Assembly: GCA_001598975.1 (NCBI GenBank)
Contig: BBXU01000126.1
Location: 1-25,251 of the forward strand
Direction: 5' to 3'
DNA from: Parachlorella kessleri
Lineage: Eukaryota; Chlorophyta; Trebouxiophyceae; Chlorellales; Chlorellaceae
Length of the DNA: 25,251 bases
A model generated the notes under the pieces. The model was given only the letters and a program-made list of their open reading frames with translations. It was not told the origin of the DNA and made no database searches. Below are positions 9,709 through 20,216 of the stretch, piece by piece; the stretch's first letter is position 1, and each line of letters starts with the position of its first letter. The position numbers and the translations under genes are program-made.

Positions 9709-12700
9709 TCACTGAGGCTGCCACTGAGAGATCCTCTGTGTGCATATGGCCAGGAGAGCCTGCGCTGCTGCCACCCCCTGCTGCAGTGCGGCGCTAGCAG
9801 CACCCAGGCTGACAAACTCGGGTCCGATGGTTTCTGGGTCTGGAGCTTCAGCATCTGCACACAAGTATCGTACTGCCTTTGAAACTGCATGCCTGTATTA
9901 TGTGCCACCTAGGCACTTGCAGGCGCCTGCAGTTGGAAGCCACAAAAAACTGGCTCGTCTGTCCGCCAGCTTCGCAGTGACCACCCCGTCTGCTGCCCCA
10001 GCCAAAGTACTCACTGGGAATGGGCTTGTGAGCATTCCCTGCAAACTCTCGCGCCACCGCCACCAGCGCGCCTGCTGCGGCCTGCACTTGAGCTGGGTCC
10101 GCGCGCGGCGGCCGCGGCCGGCAGCGGTGGTAGCAGAAGCGCTGCAGTGATTTGACATCCTGCTCCCTGGTAGGCCGAGACAAGTAGTCCCTGCAAGGCG
10201 GTTGGCTGCCCAGAAATTGCACGGTCGTCTACCTCATATGTGTATGCACCAAAACACGCTCATAGCAATGGGAAATGGCTGAAGCCGATTCGAACAGGAT
10301 GCGGCAACCACAACAGCATATGCGAGCCAACCTCCACCACAGCTAGCCACAAGTTTGTACTTTCTGACCCTACCTAAACTCCGCTTTCTCCACCAGGTGC
10401 ATGACCGTCTTGGCATCCCAGGGCGGGCGCTGGTCGTCGGCAAGCATGTCCGTCCAGAAGTCTCCAAACTCCTGTGCATGCGAATTATGATGTTGGGCGT
10501 GCTATGACACTGTCTAGGTGCCCTATCCCACATGCATGTACCCAGGCCCACCTGCCCTAGACGGCGTCCTTAGACAATATGATACGTTGGCTAAGCTTGA
10601 GTGCCAGTACTTTGCTAAATGACGCAACAAGAAGATACAACAGAAACATCCAGAGCCCTACTCTCAGCAGAGGCTGGCTCACCTGCTGACGGTGGTACTT
10701 GACAAAAGGGCCGATGCCCCTCTCCACCACCTCGCAGATACTGTTGGCCAAGTTATCCCAAGATTCTGCTGGGGCACTGCTTGGGCTCTGCGCCCCGCCC
10801 TGGCCGCCTTCATAGCCCGTCTCACCAGGCGCAGCGCCTGGCAGGCCTCTCATGCCTGCATGGCCTCTTCCTGCACCATCTGCGCTTGTGCCTCCCATCC
10901 TGGCTGCTTGCTGCTGCGCTAGCATGGCATACATGGCCTGCTGCAGCTGTGCCTGCTGCGCCTGCTGCACGTGGTGCGCCTGTTTTGCCTGCTGCATCTG
11001 ATGCGCCTGCTGCGCCTGCTGCAGCTGGTGCGCCTGCTGAGCCTGCTGAAACTGCGCCTGTTGCAGCTGGTGTGCCTGCTGAGCCTGACGTGCCTGCAGG
11101 GCTTGCTGCTGCAGCTGGACCTGCTGCCCTAGCTGCCCTTGCTGCTGCATAGCATCAGCATAGCCGCCGCCTGCTCTTGGGGTCATAGCCTCCAGGCTGT
11201 CCACTGACCCCAGTCGCCCCAACTGCCCTGAATCATCCTGGGCGGCGTAACTGGCGCGACTTGGTGAGTCCAGCTGACCATAGCGGCCCAAGCTGCCGCC
11301 ACCAGGGCTGCCAGCCTGCATCATGGCCGATGCAGCCGCCATGCGCTGAGCAGCCGCGGCAGCTCCCGCTTGCGCACCCAGTGCTGCCGCTTCAGATGCT
11401 GCCGCGGCACCCTGCTGCGCAGCCGCCTGCTGCGCATGCTGCCTGCGAAGCAGCTCATCCCTCAAAGCCAGTAGCTGGTTGGGGTTCAGGCCCTGCAAGC
11501 CTCCTGACAGAGAGCCTGAGAGCTGCCTGGGCAATTGGTCCTGCAGCTGCCCGGACAGCTGCGCTTGCAGCTGGTGCTGTTGTAGAGCCTGCTGCTGTGC
11601 ACGCTGCTGTTGTGCTGCCTGCTGCGCCTCAAGCGCTGCTGCCTGCTGCTGCTGCTGCTGCTGGTGCTGCTGCTGGTCCTGGGAGCTCTGCTGTTGCTGC
11701 TGTGGGCCCTGGACTTGCATGTGCTGCAGGGCCTGGAGGAGCTCTGGGCGCTGAGTCAGCAGGTGGACCACCGCCTTGATCTGCGGACTAGCTTCCTCCC
11801 CACGCTCCAGAGCAGTCAATCCAGCCAGAAGCTGATCCACTGACAGGCCCACGGACCGTGCGAGCAACCCGACTGTAGCGAGGAAGGGGTTTTGCTGGGG
11901 TTGCTGCTGCTGCAGTTGCTGCTGCTGTTCCAGCTGTTGCTGATGCTGCCGCTGCCATTCTTGCTGCTGCTGCTGCTGCTGTTCCAGCTGCTGCTGCCGC
12001 TGCCATTCTTGCTGCTGCTGTTGCAACTGCCACTGCTGGTGTTCATGGTCCTGGCGTTGCTGTCCTTCCAGCTGAAGCTGGCGCAAGCGTTCCTCTGCCC
12101 CCTGCTCAGCTGCTTGCTGAGCCTGCTGGGCTTCATGTTGCGCCTGCCAGTCCTGGGCTGGCTGCGGCAGCCCCGGCGGCGGTGCAAGGTTTGGCGGCTG
12201 CTGCGGAGAGAAGCCCGGGGGCACATCGCCAGACACGGCTGGAGATAGCGGGCCACCAGCCTCAGCCGCCTGTGGCTGGAGAGACGTCCCCAGCCCCTCC
12301 TGCTGCTGCTGCTGCTGGTCCACGGCTTGGATCAGCCCAGTGCCATGCTGCTGCTCCCAATCGAGAGTGTCCTGCAAGTCCAGCCCCCACACATGTCTGT
12401 CCTCAGCTCGAGCTTGGGTAGGATTTCGAGACGGCAGGCTTCACGCAGCTGCCGCCTCACTTGAAAAGGTATAAGCGGGCCCGGCCTCAAACAGTGTCAC
12501 CAAAAGGTTTAAGCGGGCCCGGCCTCAAATAGCATCACCCGCGATGTGCAGCCTTGACAGGCGGAAACTGCAACTGGCCACCCTGCACATCTGCACCACC
12601 AGAGCATGCTGGCAGGCAGAGTCAGGCAGGCAGGCAGGCACGCAGTCAACACATATAGCTACGATACAAGGCATCCCCAGACTTTTACGGCTGTCGCGTC

Positions 12701-15700
12701 CTATCTGTCTACCTGTGCCAGCACTTGTGGATCCTTGGGGAGCTGCTGCGCCGTGTAGCACTTGACTGCGTTGGCCTCCGCCCTCACACACAGCCCTTGG
12801 TCGTTTGTCAGCAGCAGCACGGCGGAATGTATTCCAGCTGACCGCACCCTCTGCAGACAGGCAAAAAGAGATAGTAAGATACCAGGTAGTCACCAGCTTG
12901 TCGTCGCCACTGCCACAGTTGCTCAGAGGTGGCCATCAACTGAGTTGCCTGCTCATCACGGCATGTCAACCGCTGATAGTAACTGACCCTTCAACTGACA
13001 CCCACTGACTAAAACCCTTGACTCCTTTACATCTGCAGTTCAACAGCCCATACAGAACACCCTCTTGCTGCTTCACCCATGACTGCTGGGTGGTAGCCGA
13101 CGACAGCCCACTGCCAGCATGCTCGGTAGAAATGACATACCCACCTGTGCCAGGTGTGTCGTGTAGAACTGGCAGGTCTGGAGGATGGCGTCATCATTAC
13201 GCAGCTGGCGCGCATTGCCGGCCAAGGGGGCAGGCACCTCCTCCATCACCTGGCATACACAGCAGCCGTTGATGTTGTGAGTGCACAGAGGCTACCGCTC
13301 CCTGGCGTATGAGGTGGTTGCGCGCAGCACTCCCGCCAATAGTGCTTGCACGTGCAGGCGTGCCGGGCGGCCACAAGATAAAACTCCGGCACACTTTGCT
13401 AGGAATGCACATGAACATGCATGACAACTGAAAAATCACATGGCGTGCAGCTGCATGGCCAGATGAAGGCTGCCAGTCCCAACCACCCCCTGTGCCCAGT
13501 GTCTCACCTTCGCATGCTCTGCTGCCGTCTGCACCCTCATGAATGTGTCGCGCGCTGATGTGAGCTGCCGGATGCGGGTCAGGGCATACCTGGCAGACTC
13601 AGCCTGTTCCAGCCGGGGGCTGCAGGCGGGCAGGCAGGCAAGCAGAGAACCCAGTCACACGGGGTGGCTTACCATGTAGAAGGGACAAAGCCAACTCGAA
13701 CGGTGCATCCTGGTCACAGGTGCGGTTGACAGCTGAAGAGACCCCCAACAGTGCCCACTCCCTGCCGAGACAAGCCTTGCTGACCACCTACCTTGCCCGC
13801 ATGCCAACAGCAGTGTCCCACACAACCAAGCCAGTCAAGCTTATCCGGCTGCCATCACTCCCAGCCCCCCAGGCAACCGACCTGTGCTTCAGCTTGTCCA
13901 GTTCGTTCAGTACTATCCACGGAATGACGAGGAGCGCCTCAACCAGAGGCCCGTTTGACAAGCTGCCGCCGTCACTGCTGGTGCTGCCGGCTTCACCCGG
14001 CGACGCCGCTTGGCCTGTGGCAGCTGCACCCTGCAACAACAGAAACAACACCGACGTCCGGAGTCTGCTACAGACAGCAGCAGGCACACAGTCTCACACA
14101 GCGCACATGCACACCAACCTCCACATCTTCACCAGAGTGTAGTATGCTTCCGGCCTCACTAGCCTCTAGGAAAGCCTCCCGTGGACGGGGGTCGGCGACG
14201 CATGTGCACAGTTTTAGCGCGCTTCCCGAAGCCCAGGAGGGCGGGAGTGAAAGCATGAGGACGGGTTTACCTGCGCAGTGACTGCAGCGTCCAGCTGGGC
14301 CGCGGCTGCCAAGTCTCCAAAGATGCGCTCCGTGGAGGCCATGTGCGACATCAGCACGTTGGTGTCCACCACAACAAACAGCCGCGCCCCGCCTGTAGGC
14401 AAATGCATCAGGTGGCCCTGGTGAAAGATCTCGTCACTAGCGGGAACTGCAGGGAAGAGCCCCATGCAGACCCTGGCCTTCCCAAAGCTTAGCAGTAGGC
14501 CTCGACCTCCATAGGACATTCCACCGACTAGCCACACAATTCCACCACCGTCAGGTCACCCAGTACATCGTTCCCCAAGCAAGCTGCAGTCCCAGGTTGC
14601 CGGCAGCAGGAGCTTACCCTGCAGACCGCCCATCGCTGCTGAGCCCTCATAGTCCATGGGCTCTGCCTCCTCCTCTGGGACCCGCAGAGACAACAGCTCG
14701 GGGAACTCTAGCGGCCCAGCACCAGGCGCAAGCGAGGTGAGGGACCTCAGCTGCAAAGCAGGGGCGGGTATCAAGCTGCTCGTTGATTGGTTGTGGCTGT
14801 ATCGCTGGCCTACATGCTCAGCAGCGCTACTAGGCAGGTGACGGGTATGTCGCTGCACTAGCTACGAGGGCTACTGAGCGCCTGCACAAGGACCAGGGCA
14901 ACCAACAATGGGAGCCTCCCATCACCCCTGCATCAAGATTAATGCGATGTGGCGGCCAAGCATTTGCCCACCACCTACTGGGAAGTCTCGGCACAACCAT
15001 GCTCACCGTGCCGGTGGCCCTCTCCTGCTTAATGTGGTCAACTAGCTCGTCAAGGTCCATTGCCTCCACAGCATGAGCTTCCTCTGCACTTGACATGAGG
15101 GGCAGGCGTGCAGCTTCCCAAGTCAGCGACTTGAGATTACTACTCCTAGCAGGAAGCACACGCCCATGGACTGGAAACTCCATTATGGGGTAAACATCCC
15201 ATGGTAAGGAACGAGGAAGCTTGCCACGCGCGATCTTGGGTTGTGCCCCCAACTGTACACAAGCTTGTGGCGGGCAACTAGCGCAGTGACCCAAGGCCCC
15301 ATGCTTGTTCCAACCAATCACCTAGTTCCTCTCATACCCACCTGTAACCCCATTGAGCAGGTCATCGATCTGTGGCAGGAACCACAGCGGCACCCAGACC
15401 CTGAGCTCTGCATGCTGCACCGACATGTCCTCGCGGAACCAGCCCTTGCGGGCCCACTTGAGCATCTTCGAGTAGGGGTGGGGCCCCTGCTTCTCGCCCT
15501 GCACAGAAACACAATGGATAAATATTAATACCTGTGGACCATTGCTCCGAATTTTTGTGCGAGGGCAGCACGTCTTCTCCGAAGGCAAGCCAGGCGAAGC
15601 AACAGTTCCCTTGACAGCGAGCCAGGCGTGCCGTAGAAGCCCTCAGAAGCTGCCTTGCTTTGGCGGCCCTGCACAGGAGGAAGTCCCTGGTCCTGGGATA

Positions 15701-15974
15701 CCTTGATGTAGTGCCACTGGCTGTCCTTGAGCCGGGGGTTCCGAGCAAACTCGTGGCAGAGCTGGAAGAGGGCCGTGTTGATGGCACTCGCGGCCACCCG
15801 CCGGCCATCTGCCAACACCGTCACCTGCCGCCCAAAGCGGTCATTGTGCAGCATATCACGCAGCTGCGGGAAGCACATAACGCAGTAGTCGGGAGACGGC
15901 AGCTCGTTTGCAACAGACTCTACCAGCTTCAAACTTTGGTAACCAGCACTGGGCAAGCAGGCCCAGCTCAGCAT
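9709..15974 (-). CDS. SWT1-like RNA endonuclease: GYF + PIN + Gln-rich linker + HEPN-like C-terminus
   Basis: Minus-strand exons in transcript order: 15974-15702, 15498-15342, 15083-15007, 14750-14618, 14392-14271, 14030-13882, 13619-13508, 13249-13145, 12850-12713, 12371-10683, 10471-10374, 10190-10015 (or from 10205), 9854-9709. All phases agree, giving about 1124 aa. A GYF domain spans about 86-140 (QWHYIKGEKQGPHPYSKMLK, then WARKGWF and VWVPLWFL); GYF domains bind proline-rich partners. A PIN nuclease domain spans about 214-400 with its acidic residues in place: FVVVDTNVLMSH (Asp223), IPWIVLNELDKLK (Glu297, Asp299), RNDDAIL (360-361) and LLLTNDQGL (393). The order and sequence resemble SWT1, a nuclear endoribonuclease in RNA quality control. 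Residues about 430-950 are Gln/Ala-rich low complexity. The C-terminus (DNLANSICEVVERGIGPFVK, then EFGDFWTDML and PPWDAKTVMHLVEKAEF) matches the Swt1-type HEPN region. The start at 15974 is the first ATG in frame; an additional upstream exon is possible. Confidence 0.82.
10930..12340 (-). repeat. CAG/CTG-rich low-complexity tract coding for polyGln/Ala
   Basis: This tract lies inside the 1.69 kb exon of the SWT1-like gene. CTG triplet runs on the plus strand (CAG in the coding sense) occur at about 11643-11663, 11963-11981 and 12298-12320. Two larger imperfect repeats are visible in the protein: QEWQRQ followed by Q-runs and LEQ in the part near 11900-12040, and variants of QAQQAHQLQQAQ near 10950-11100. 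The frame stays open across the whole tract and serine/proline-rich islands interrupt it, so it is translated coding sequence rather than non-coding satellite. Long plus-strand frames over this tract are shadows caused by the triplet bias. Confidence 0.85.
12464..12539. repeat. Two tandem copies of a 38-bp GC-rich unit in an intron
   Basis: Copies at 12464-12501 and 12502-12539 both begin AAAAGGT(A/T)TAAGCGGGCCC and continue with CGGCCTCAAA, differing at only a few bases. They lie in the intron between the last PIN exon and the Gln-rich exon of the minus-strand gene. Each contains the palindromic core GGGCCC. This could be a minisatellite seed or a remnant of a dispersed repeat. Confidence 0.8.
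12611..12645. repeat. GGCA/AGGC microsatellite-like stretch
   Basis: A run of four imperfect to perfect AGGC units (CAGGCAGGCAGGCAGGCA) lies in an intron of the SWT1-like gene. A similar short run occurs near 13624-13640 in another intron of the same gene. Confidence 0.55.
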
Positions 15975-16493
15975 TGTAAGCTTTCAATCGTAGACCTGCC
16001 ACATCACCAGGCAGCAACACTCACCCATAGGGTCCCACCAGCACATCGAGCATGTGTGCCCAGCTTACCAAATAACACGTCAGCCTGCATGCAGCACACC
16101 AGCATGGTGGCAAAGTGGATCGTTTGTAACGTTATAAGGCATGCTGGAGAACCCCTCGGTGCAAGCTCAGGCCTTAGCATCCTCAATCCGTTTGCATTGC
16201 CTGGTGGGCCTGTATGCGTATATGGGCCTGGGGTTGCTGGGAGCCCAGCATCGTGATGGCTATGACTTAGCACGGGCCCCCAAGTCAACCTCGGATCACT
16301 GGGCCAAATGCTGATTGGCCCTGCTACCCTTGTCCCATCCCAATTTCGAGGATCGCGGTTCTGCCTAGGGCCCGATGCTCCGCATGCTCCTGCCTAAGGC
16401 CTCCACGGTGGCAGGGCACGTCACTCCCCTCCTGGCTCGATAACTCCAAAGCTGGGCTCAGTAACCAGCTTATTCGCTTGATCGCCGACTGCC
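15975..16493. promoter_or_regulatory. Divergent intergenic region, probable bidirectional promoter
   Basis: This stretch of 519 bases separates the start codon of the minus-strand SWT1-like gene from that of the plus-strand R3H-ankyrin gene. It must hold both promoters and both 5' UTRs, unless an unrecognised first exon of either gene lies here. TTATAAGG at 16132-16139 is the only clear TATA-like element on the plus strand. A 94-codon minus-strand frame at 16004-16288 shows no recognisable protein and no phase-compatible join that I could defend. Confidence 0.5.
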
Positions 16494-19156
16494 ATGACCG
16501 TGAATGTCATGAACCGCTATCTACCGCCCCATCAACGCAAGGGGGCTATAAACGGGGACGCCGTTGATGCTGAACGTCGCAACTTAGACTTTCATAATCA
16601 AGCCTCACAGGTGAGCAAGCGCAGGGTGGACGAGGCTGACTGCACGCCAAGCACATTTTGCAACCGTGTCGGGCTTAGCTTGCGGTTGGTGCTGCAGGTG
16701 CGACTCGTGGTGCCAAGCGCCCTGGAGTTGAAACTGTCGGAATGCCCAGTGGATGCTGATGAGCTGGAGGGCTTGCCCGAGGGATGCAAGGTAACGGTGC
16801 TGCTATGCAGCTAGGCAGCCTTCTCTCCAGCAAAGGCAAGGGTTTGCTGACACGCGGGCCGGGGTACTCATCTGTGAAAGGCTGTTATATCTTGCCGAAC
16901 CCCCCATGACTTGGTATGACACCTGTTTGTACAAGCGAGGCAGCTTGGTGCTCCTTGCAGGCACTTACTTTGTACTATCCTGAGAAGGCTCCTGAGGAGC
17001 TTCTTGTGTGGTTCAAGACGGCATGCGGCGAGTGCAACGCAAGGTGAGAGGGCCTGTGAGAAACTGAGGAGCCTGCAAGCCTTTGTTTCCTGGGAGACTA
17101 ATGTTGAACAATGGCCTTCTTGCGAGGTTAATGTAATGGAGAGGAGAAAAGCATGGTTTGTGGACAAGGTCTGCACAATATGACCCACGCGTGCGCTGCT
17201 GTGCGCCTAGAGTTCTCTTCTCTCGTTCTTCAAAAGTACCTGATGCTTGTGCAGGCTGGAGTTTCCTACAGAGCTTAGCAAGCTGGAGCGTGCGCGCTGG
17301 CACAGCCTGGCGCACCGGAAAGGCTTGCACACCGAATCCCGCGGAGTTGGCGACGACCGCTTTTTGTCGGTCCTGACTCAGCCACCAGCAGCAGAGGATG
17401 GCAGCGGCAGCGGCGGCGAAGGTGCCGGCAGCGACGGCGGCTTTGCTGGAGGCAGCAGCCGGGTGCTGAACCGCCACCAGCGGCACCGAGCGCAGCAGGT
17501 ACTTGGCAGAAACCGCAGTAGAAGCTGGCGTTTGCGGTCATCATCGTAGTAGTTATCGTCCTGCAGGGGCCAAGGCACCTGACAGTGGGTGTTCTGTGCC
17601 TGCATGCCCACGCCAGGTATTCCTTGTTACAAAACCTGGGCCTCCCCACCTACAGGTCTACGACTTCTGCCAGCTAGAGGGCGGGCGGTTCTGGGATTAC
17701 TCCAAAGGCGAGCTGGAAGAGATGGTAGCCTCGGGGCAGCCCTGGCCGGAGGACTTGAGAGATATGGTGGAGCGCAGGTATGCGGGATTTGCATTGTGGT
17801 GATGCGTGAACCCACCCAACCAGTCTTCAAGTGCTGTTGGGCTGTGGATGTCAGGGCATTGGCCCTGGTGACGGGGTGTTTTTAAGTCATTGTGGAGGCG
17901 GCTTGTCATTCCAGCCCTCTTTCTTTTCCCTCTCCAATTGCCTTAATGTTGGGATATGCAACATTGTTTTCCTGTGGGCTGAAGGAACCCTCTGCCCGCA
18001 TCCCAGGAGCAGCTCTTGCAAGACTAGCAATCAGCCGTGGATGTACATGTTGTGCCAACGAGCACCACGCCTGTGGGCTGCAGGGAGCGTGGCGCCAAGG
18101 TCAGCCAGCTGCTGCGGCAGGGGCAGCCAGCGGAGGCACTGCAGATGCTCTTTGACAGCCCCAAGCTCGCCTGGCAGAAAGACGAGTACAGCGGGGGCTA
18201 CCCTATACACATAGCAACCTTCAAGGTGACCGTGTGAGGGTTGGGTGCGGGAGGAGCCCTCTGGCATGCGGAAACCATGCCCAAGGCCGGCCTTCCCTGG
18301 GCTGGGGTTGAGGTTTTGCACTGCGCCGGGAGGACTTCGCCTAGGATTGCATGCAAGACAGAAATGCGATGCACGGGAGGGAAAAGGTTGGGAAAGGCCA
18401 TATTTGGTGAAAGAACCTGTTGGCTGTGTGACTGTGCAGGGGTACAACACGGTGGTGCAGTTCCTGGCCAGCCTGCCGAATGTCATCGAGCAGAGGGACG
18501 GGCAGCGCGAGACACCGCTGGCCATTGCTATCCGCCGCGGCAATCTGGAGATGCAGGTGTGGACTGCAGGGCGCTTTTTATTGCACCACAGTGGCAGAGT
18601 GCTAGAGCAGCTCCATTGCTTCTTCCACCATCTTCATTTACATGTTCAAGCATTCTCAGAAACCTGCTTTATAGCCCTAGCTGGGCACCATCCGCTATTG
18701 CACAGGTGACAGTCGCGGTGGTTGAAAGTGGGTTGATTGCTGTCTTCCAGCAGAGTCCGGCCAGCTCGACTCGCGTCAAGGACATAGCTTTGGTCTTAAG
18801 AGTTTCCCTTACCTACCGTCGCTTACGTTGCTCTGCAGACACTGCTGATCGAGGCCGGCGCAGACCTGGAGCATGCCAACTTCCATCGTGAGCCGCCACT
18901 AGCGCCTGCCAAGAAGGAGGCGGGGCACTCCAGCTCGGAAGAGGAGCGAGAGAAGGAGGAGGAGTACATCTCCTGGAACCGAGCCGAGAGGCGGGCCTAC
19001 AAGCACGGCGGCGAGGGTGGGCCCAACCGCCGGCAGTCCCTGGAGAGCAGGCGGTCACTGGACGGCACAGGCAGGCGGTCGATCGACGCAGGAAAGGGGT
19101 CGGGGCGGCGGAGGTCGGTGGACTTCCCCCAGACCAGCACACACTGCCCCTGGTAA
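16494..19156 (+). CDS. R3H-domain protein with ankyrin repeats and RRS-repeat tail
   Basis: Exons: 16494-16610, 16698-16790, 16961-17043, 17255-17498, 17656-17777, 18084-18225, 18440-18556, 18839-19156. All phases agree, giving about 411 aa. The N-terminus (MNRYLPPHQRKG) is followed by a conserved-looking segment (PSALELKLSECPVDADELEG, then YYPEKAPEELLVWFK). An R3H domain spans about 99-140: LEFPTELSKLERARWHSLAH holds the signature Arg110 and His114, spaced R-x3-H; R3H domains bind single-stranded nucleic acid. A Gly/Ser-rich linker (about 145-165) precedes VYDFCQLEGGRFWDYSKGEL. Residues about 220-330 look like ankyrin repeats: GGYPIHIATFKGYNTVVQFL, RETPLAIAIRRGNLEM, LLIEAGADLEHANFH. After an acidic stretch (SSSEEEREKEEE) the tail carries RRQSL, RRSLD, RRSID and RRSVD. 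It may be an RNA-binding adaptor; the exact family and function are not recognised. The stop at 19154-19156 overlaps a possible donor (GTAACA at 19153), so a further 3' exon cannot be excluded. Confidence 0.82.
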
Positions 19157-20216
19157 CAAGGTCCAGTGCCGTCGCGGCGTGGAGAGATTGGGGCCAGCTG
19201 GGTGGCTGAGCTTGGTGATGGGCGGGGTGGAGATCTAGGGTGCGGACTTGGAAGTCTGCCTCGGCTTGCGTTTCCAAGGGTTTGGGCACGGGCAGCCTGT
19301 ATGTCCTGCTACTTATTGAGGCAATTTTTTTGTAGGGTGAAGTGAGGGAACGAACAAGTAGCTCACTTTTCCGGCTTGCCTCCCTCTCGGCCGGCTACAT
19401 CAGCTGCAATTATTTTCGTCTTCAAAAGCGCTGTGCGGCTTGGCAGTGGAGTGTTGGCGCTGCTCCGTTGTCATGTGGACGATGTTAGGCTCCTAGACAT
19501 TGCTGTCATCATCAGATGCATTGATCGACAACGTGACCTGCGTCCCCTCTTTCGTGGTTAGTGACAGCCCATTGGCTAGCACTTTTGCATGCCAGCCACC
19601 GTTGGCAACGGCAGGGGGAGCTGTGTACCTCCTTGTCGGACTTGTTTGTGTGTGAGAGAGGCTGCCGTACTTACCCTTCCTAGTGCTGGGAGAGATCTAG
19701 TTTGAGAGGTTTCAGTACCATGAGAAGTGTGCAAACAGAAGTGTGCAAACAATCGCAGCACAGGTGGCAAAGGCCAACGGAAGTGTTTAAGGCCTGTGGG
19801 GTCGTCTGCCAGACATATGTGCTGCTAATGAACTGAACTGATCCGAATGCCGTCGGTCTGCACCTCATAACTGGTGTTCATGACTCCCACAACCCTTTCA
19901 GCCCACCGAAACCTGTGGCGACGCAACCCATAGCTAGCTAGTTAGTGTTTGCAGTGACAACACGCAACCATCTATCTTGTTTCTACATCCTGCACTGTGA
20001 GCAGTCGCAGCTGCCAACACTGCCAGTTGCAATGACTGGTCACATAATATCCATATCCGCCTACTGCCTTAGCATGGTGTCCAAACCGAGTTGCACTCGC
20101 TGGTCCACCTAATCTGCTAACCAGTTAATTGAAACTTGGTGTACAACAGTACTACTAGTGCTAGTATAGCAGCCCGAAACGTGTCCACGGCACAGCATGA
20201 GGCTCAACACGCTGTC
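19157..20216. other. Convergent intergenic region
   Basis: This 1060-base region lies between the stop codons of the plus-strand R3H-ankyrin gene and the minus-strand EF-hand gene. Only short open frames occur and none resembles a known protein. I saw no TGTAA on either strand near either stop, and no tRNA or other structured RNA that I can support. A short tandem repeat lies at 19723-19750. Confidence 0.5.
19723..19750. repeat. Perfect 14-bp tandem duplication
   Basis: AGAAGTGTGCAAAC is present at 19723-19736 and again at 19737-19750 without mismatch. It lies in the convergent intergenic region and appears to be a slippage duplication. Confidence 0.75.

Noticed and set aside
10275..10300. 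GTTCGAATC on the minus strand, like a tRNA B box
   Set aside because: The flanking bases do not form a five-pair T stem, and no matching acceptor stem or A box could be found. The site lies in an intron of the SWT1-like gene.
10781..12421. Several long plus-strand frames rich in Ala, Leu or Cys
   Set aside because: They are reverse-strand shadows of the CAG-rich exon of the SWT1-like gene; triplet bias keeps all frames open. The minus frame is the one with conserved PIN and HEPN neighbours and consistent phases.
16004..16288. 94-codon minus-strand frame before the SWT1-like start as an extra N-terminal exon
   Set aside because: Its translation shows no domain or conserved motif, and I could not define a donor that joins it convincingly to the exon at 15974.
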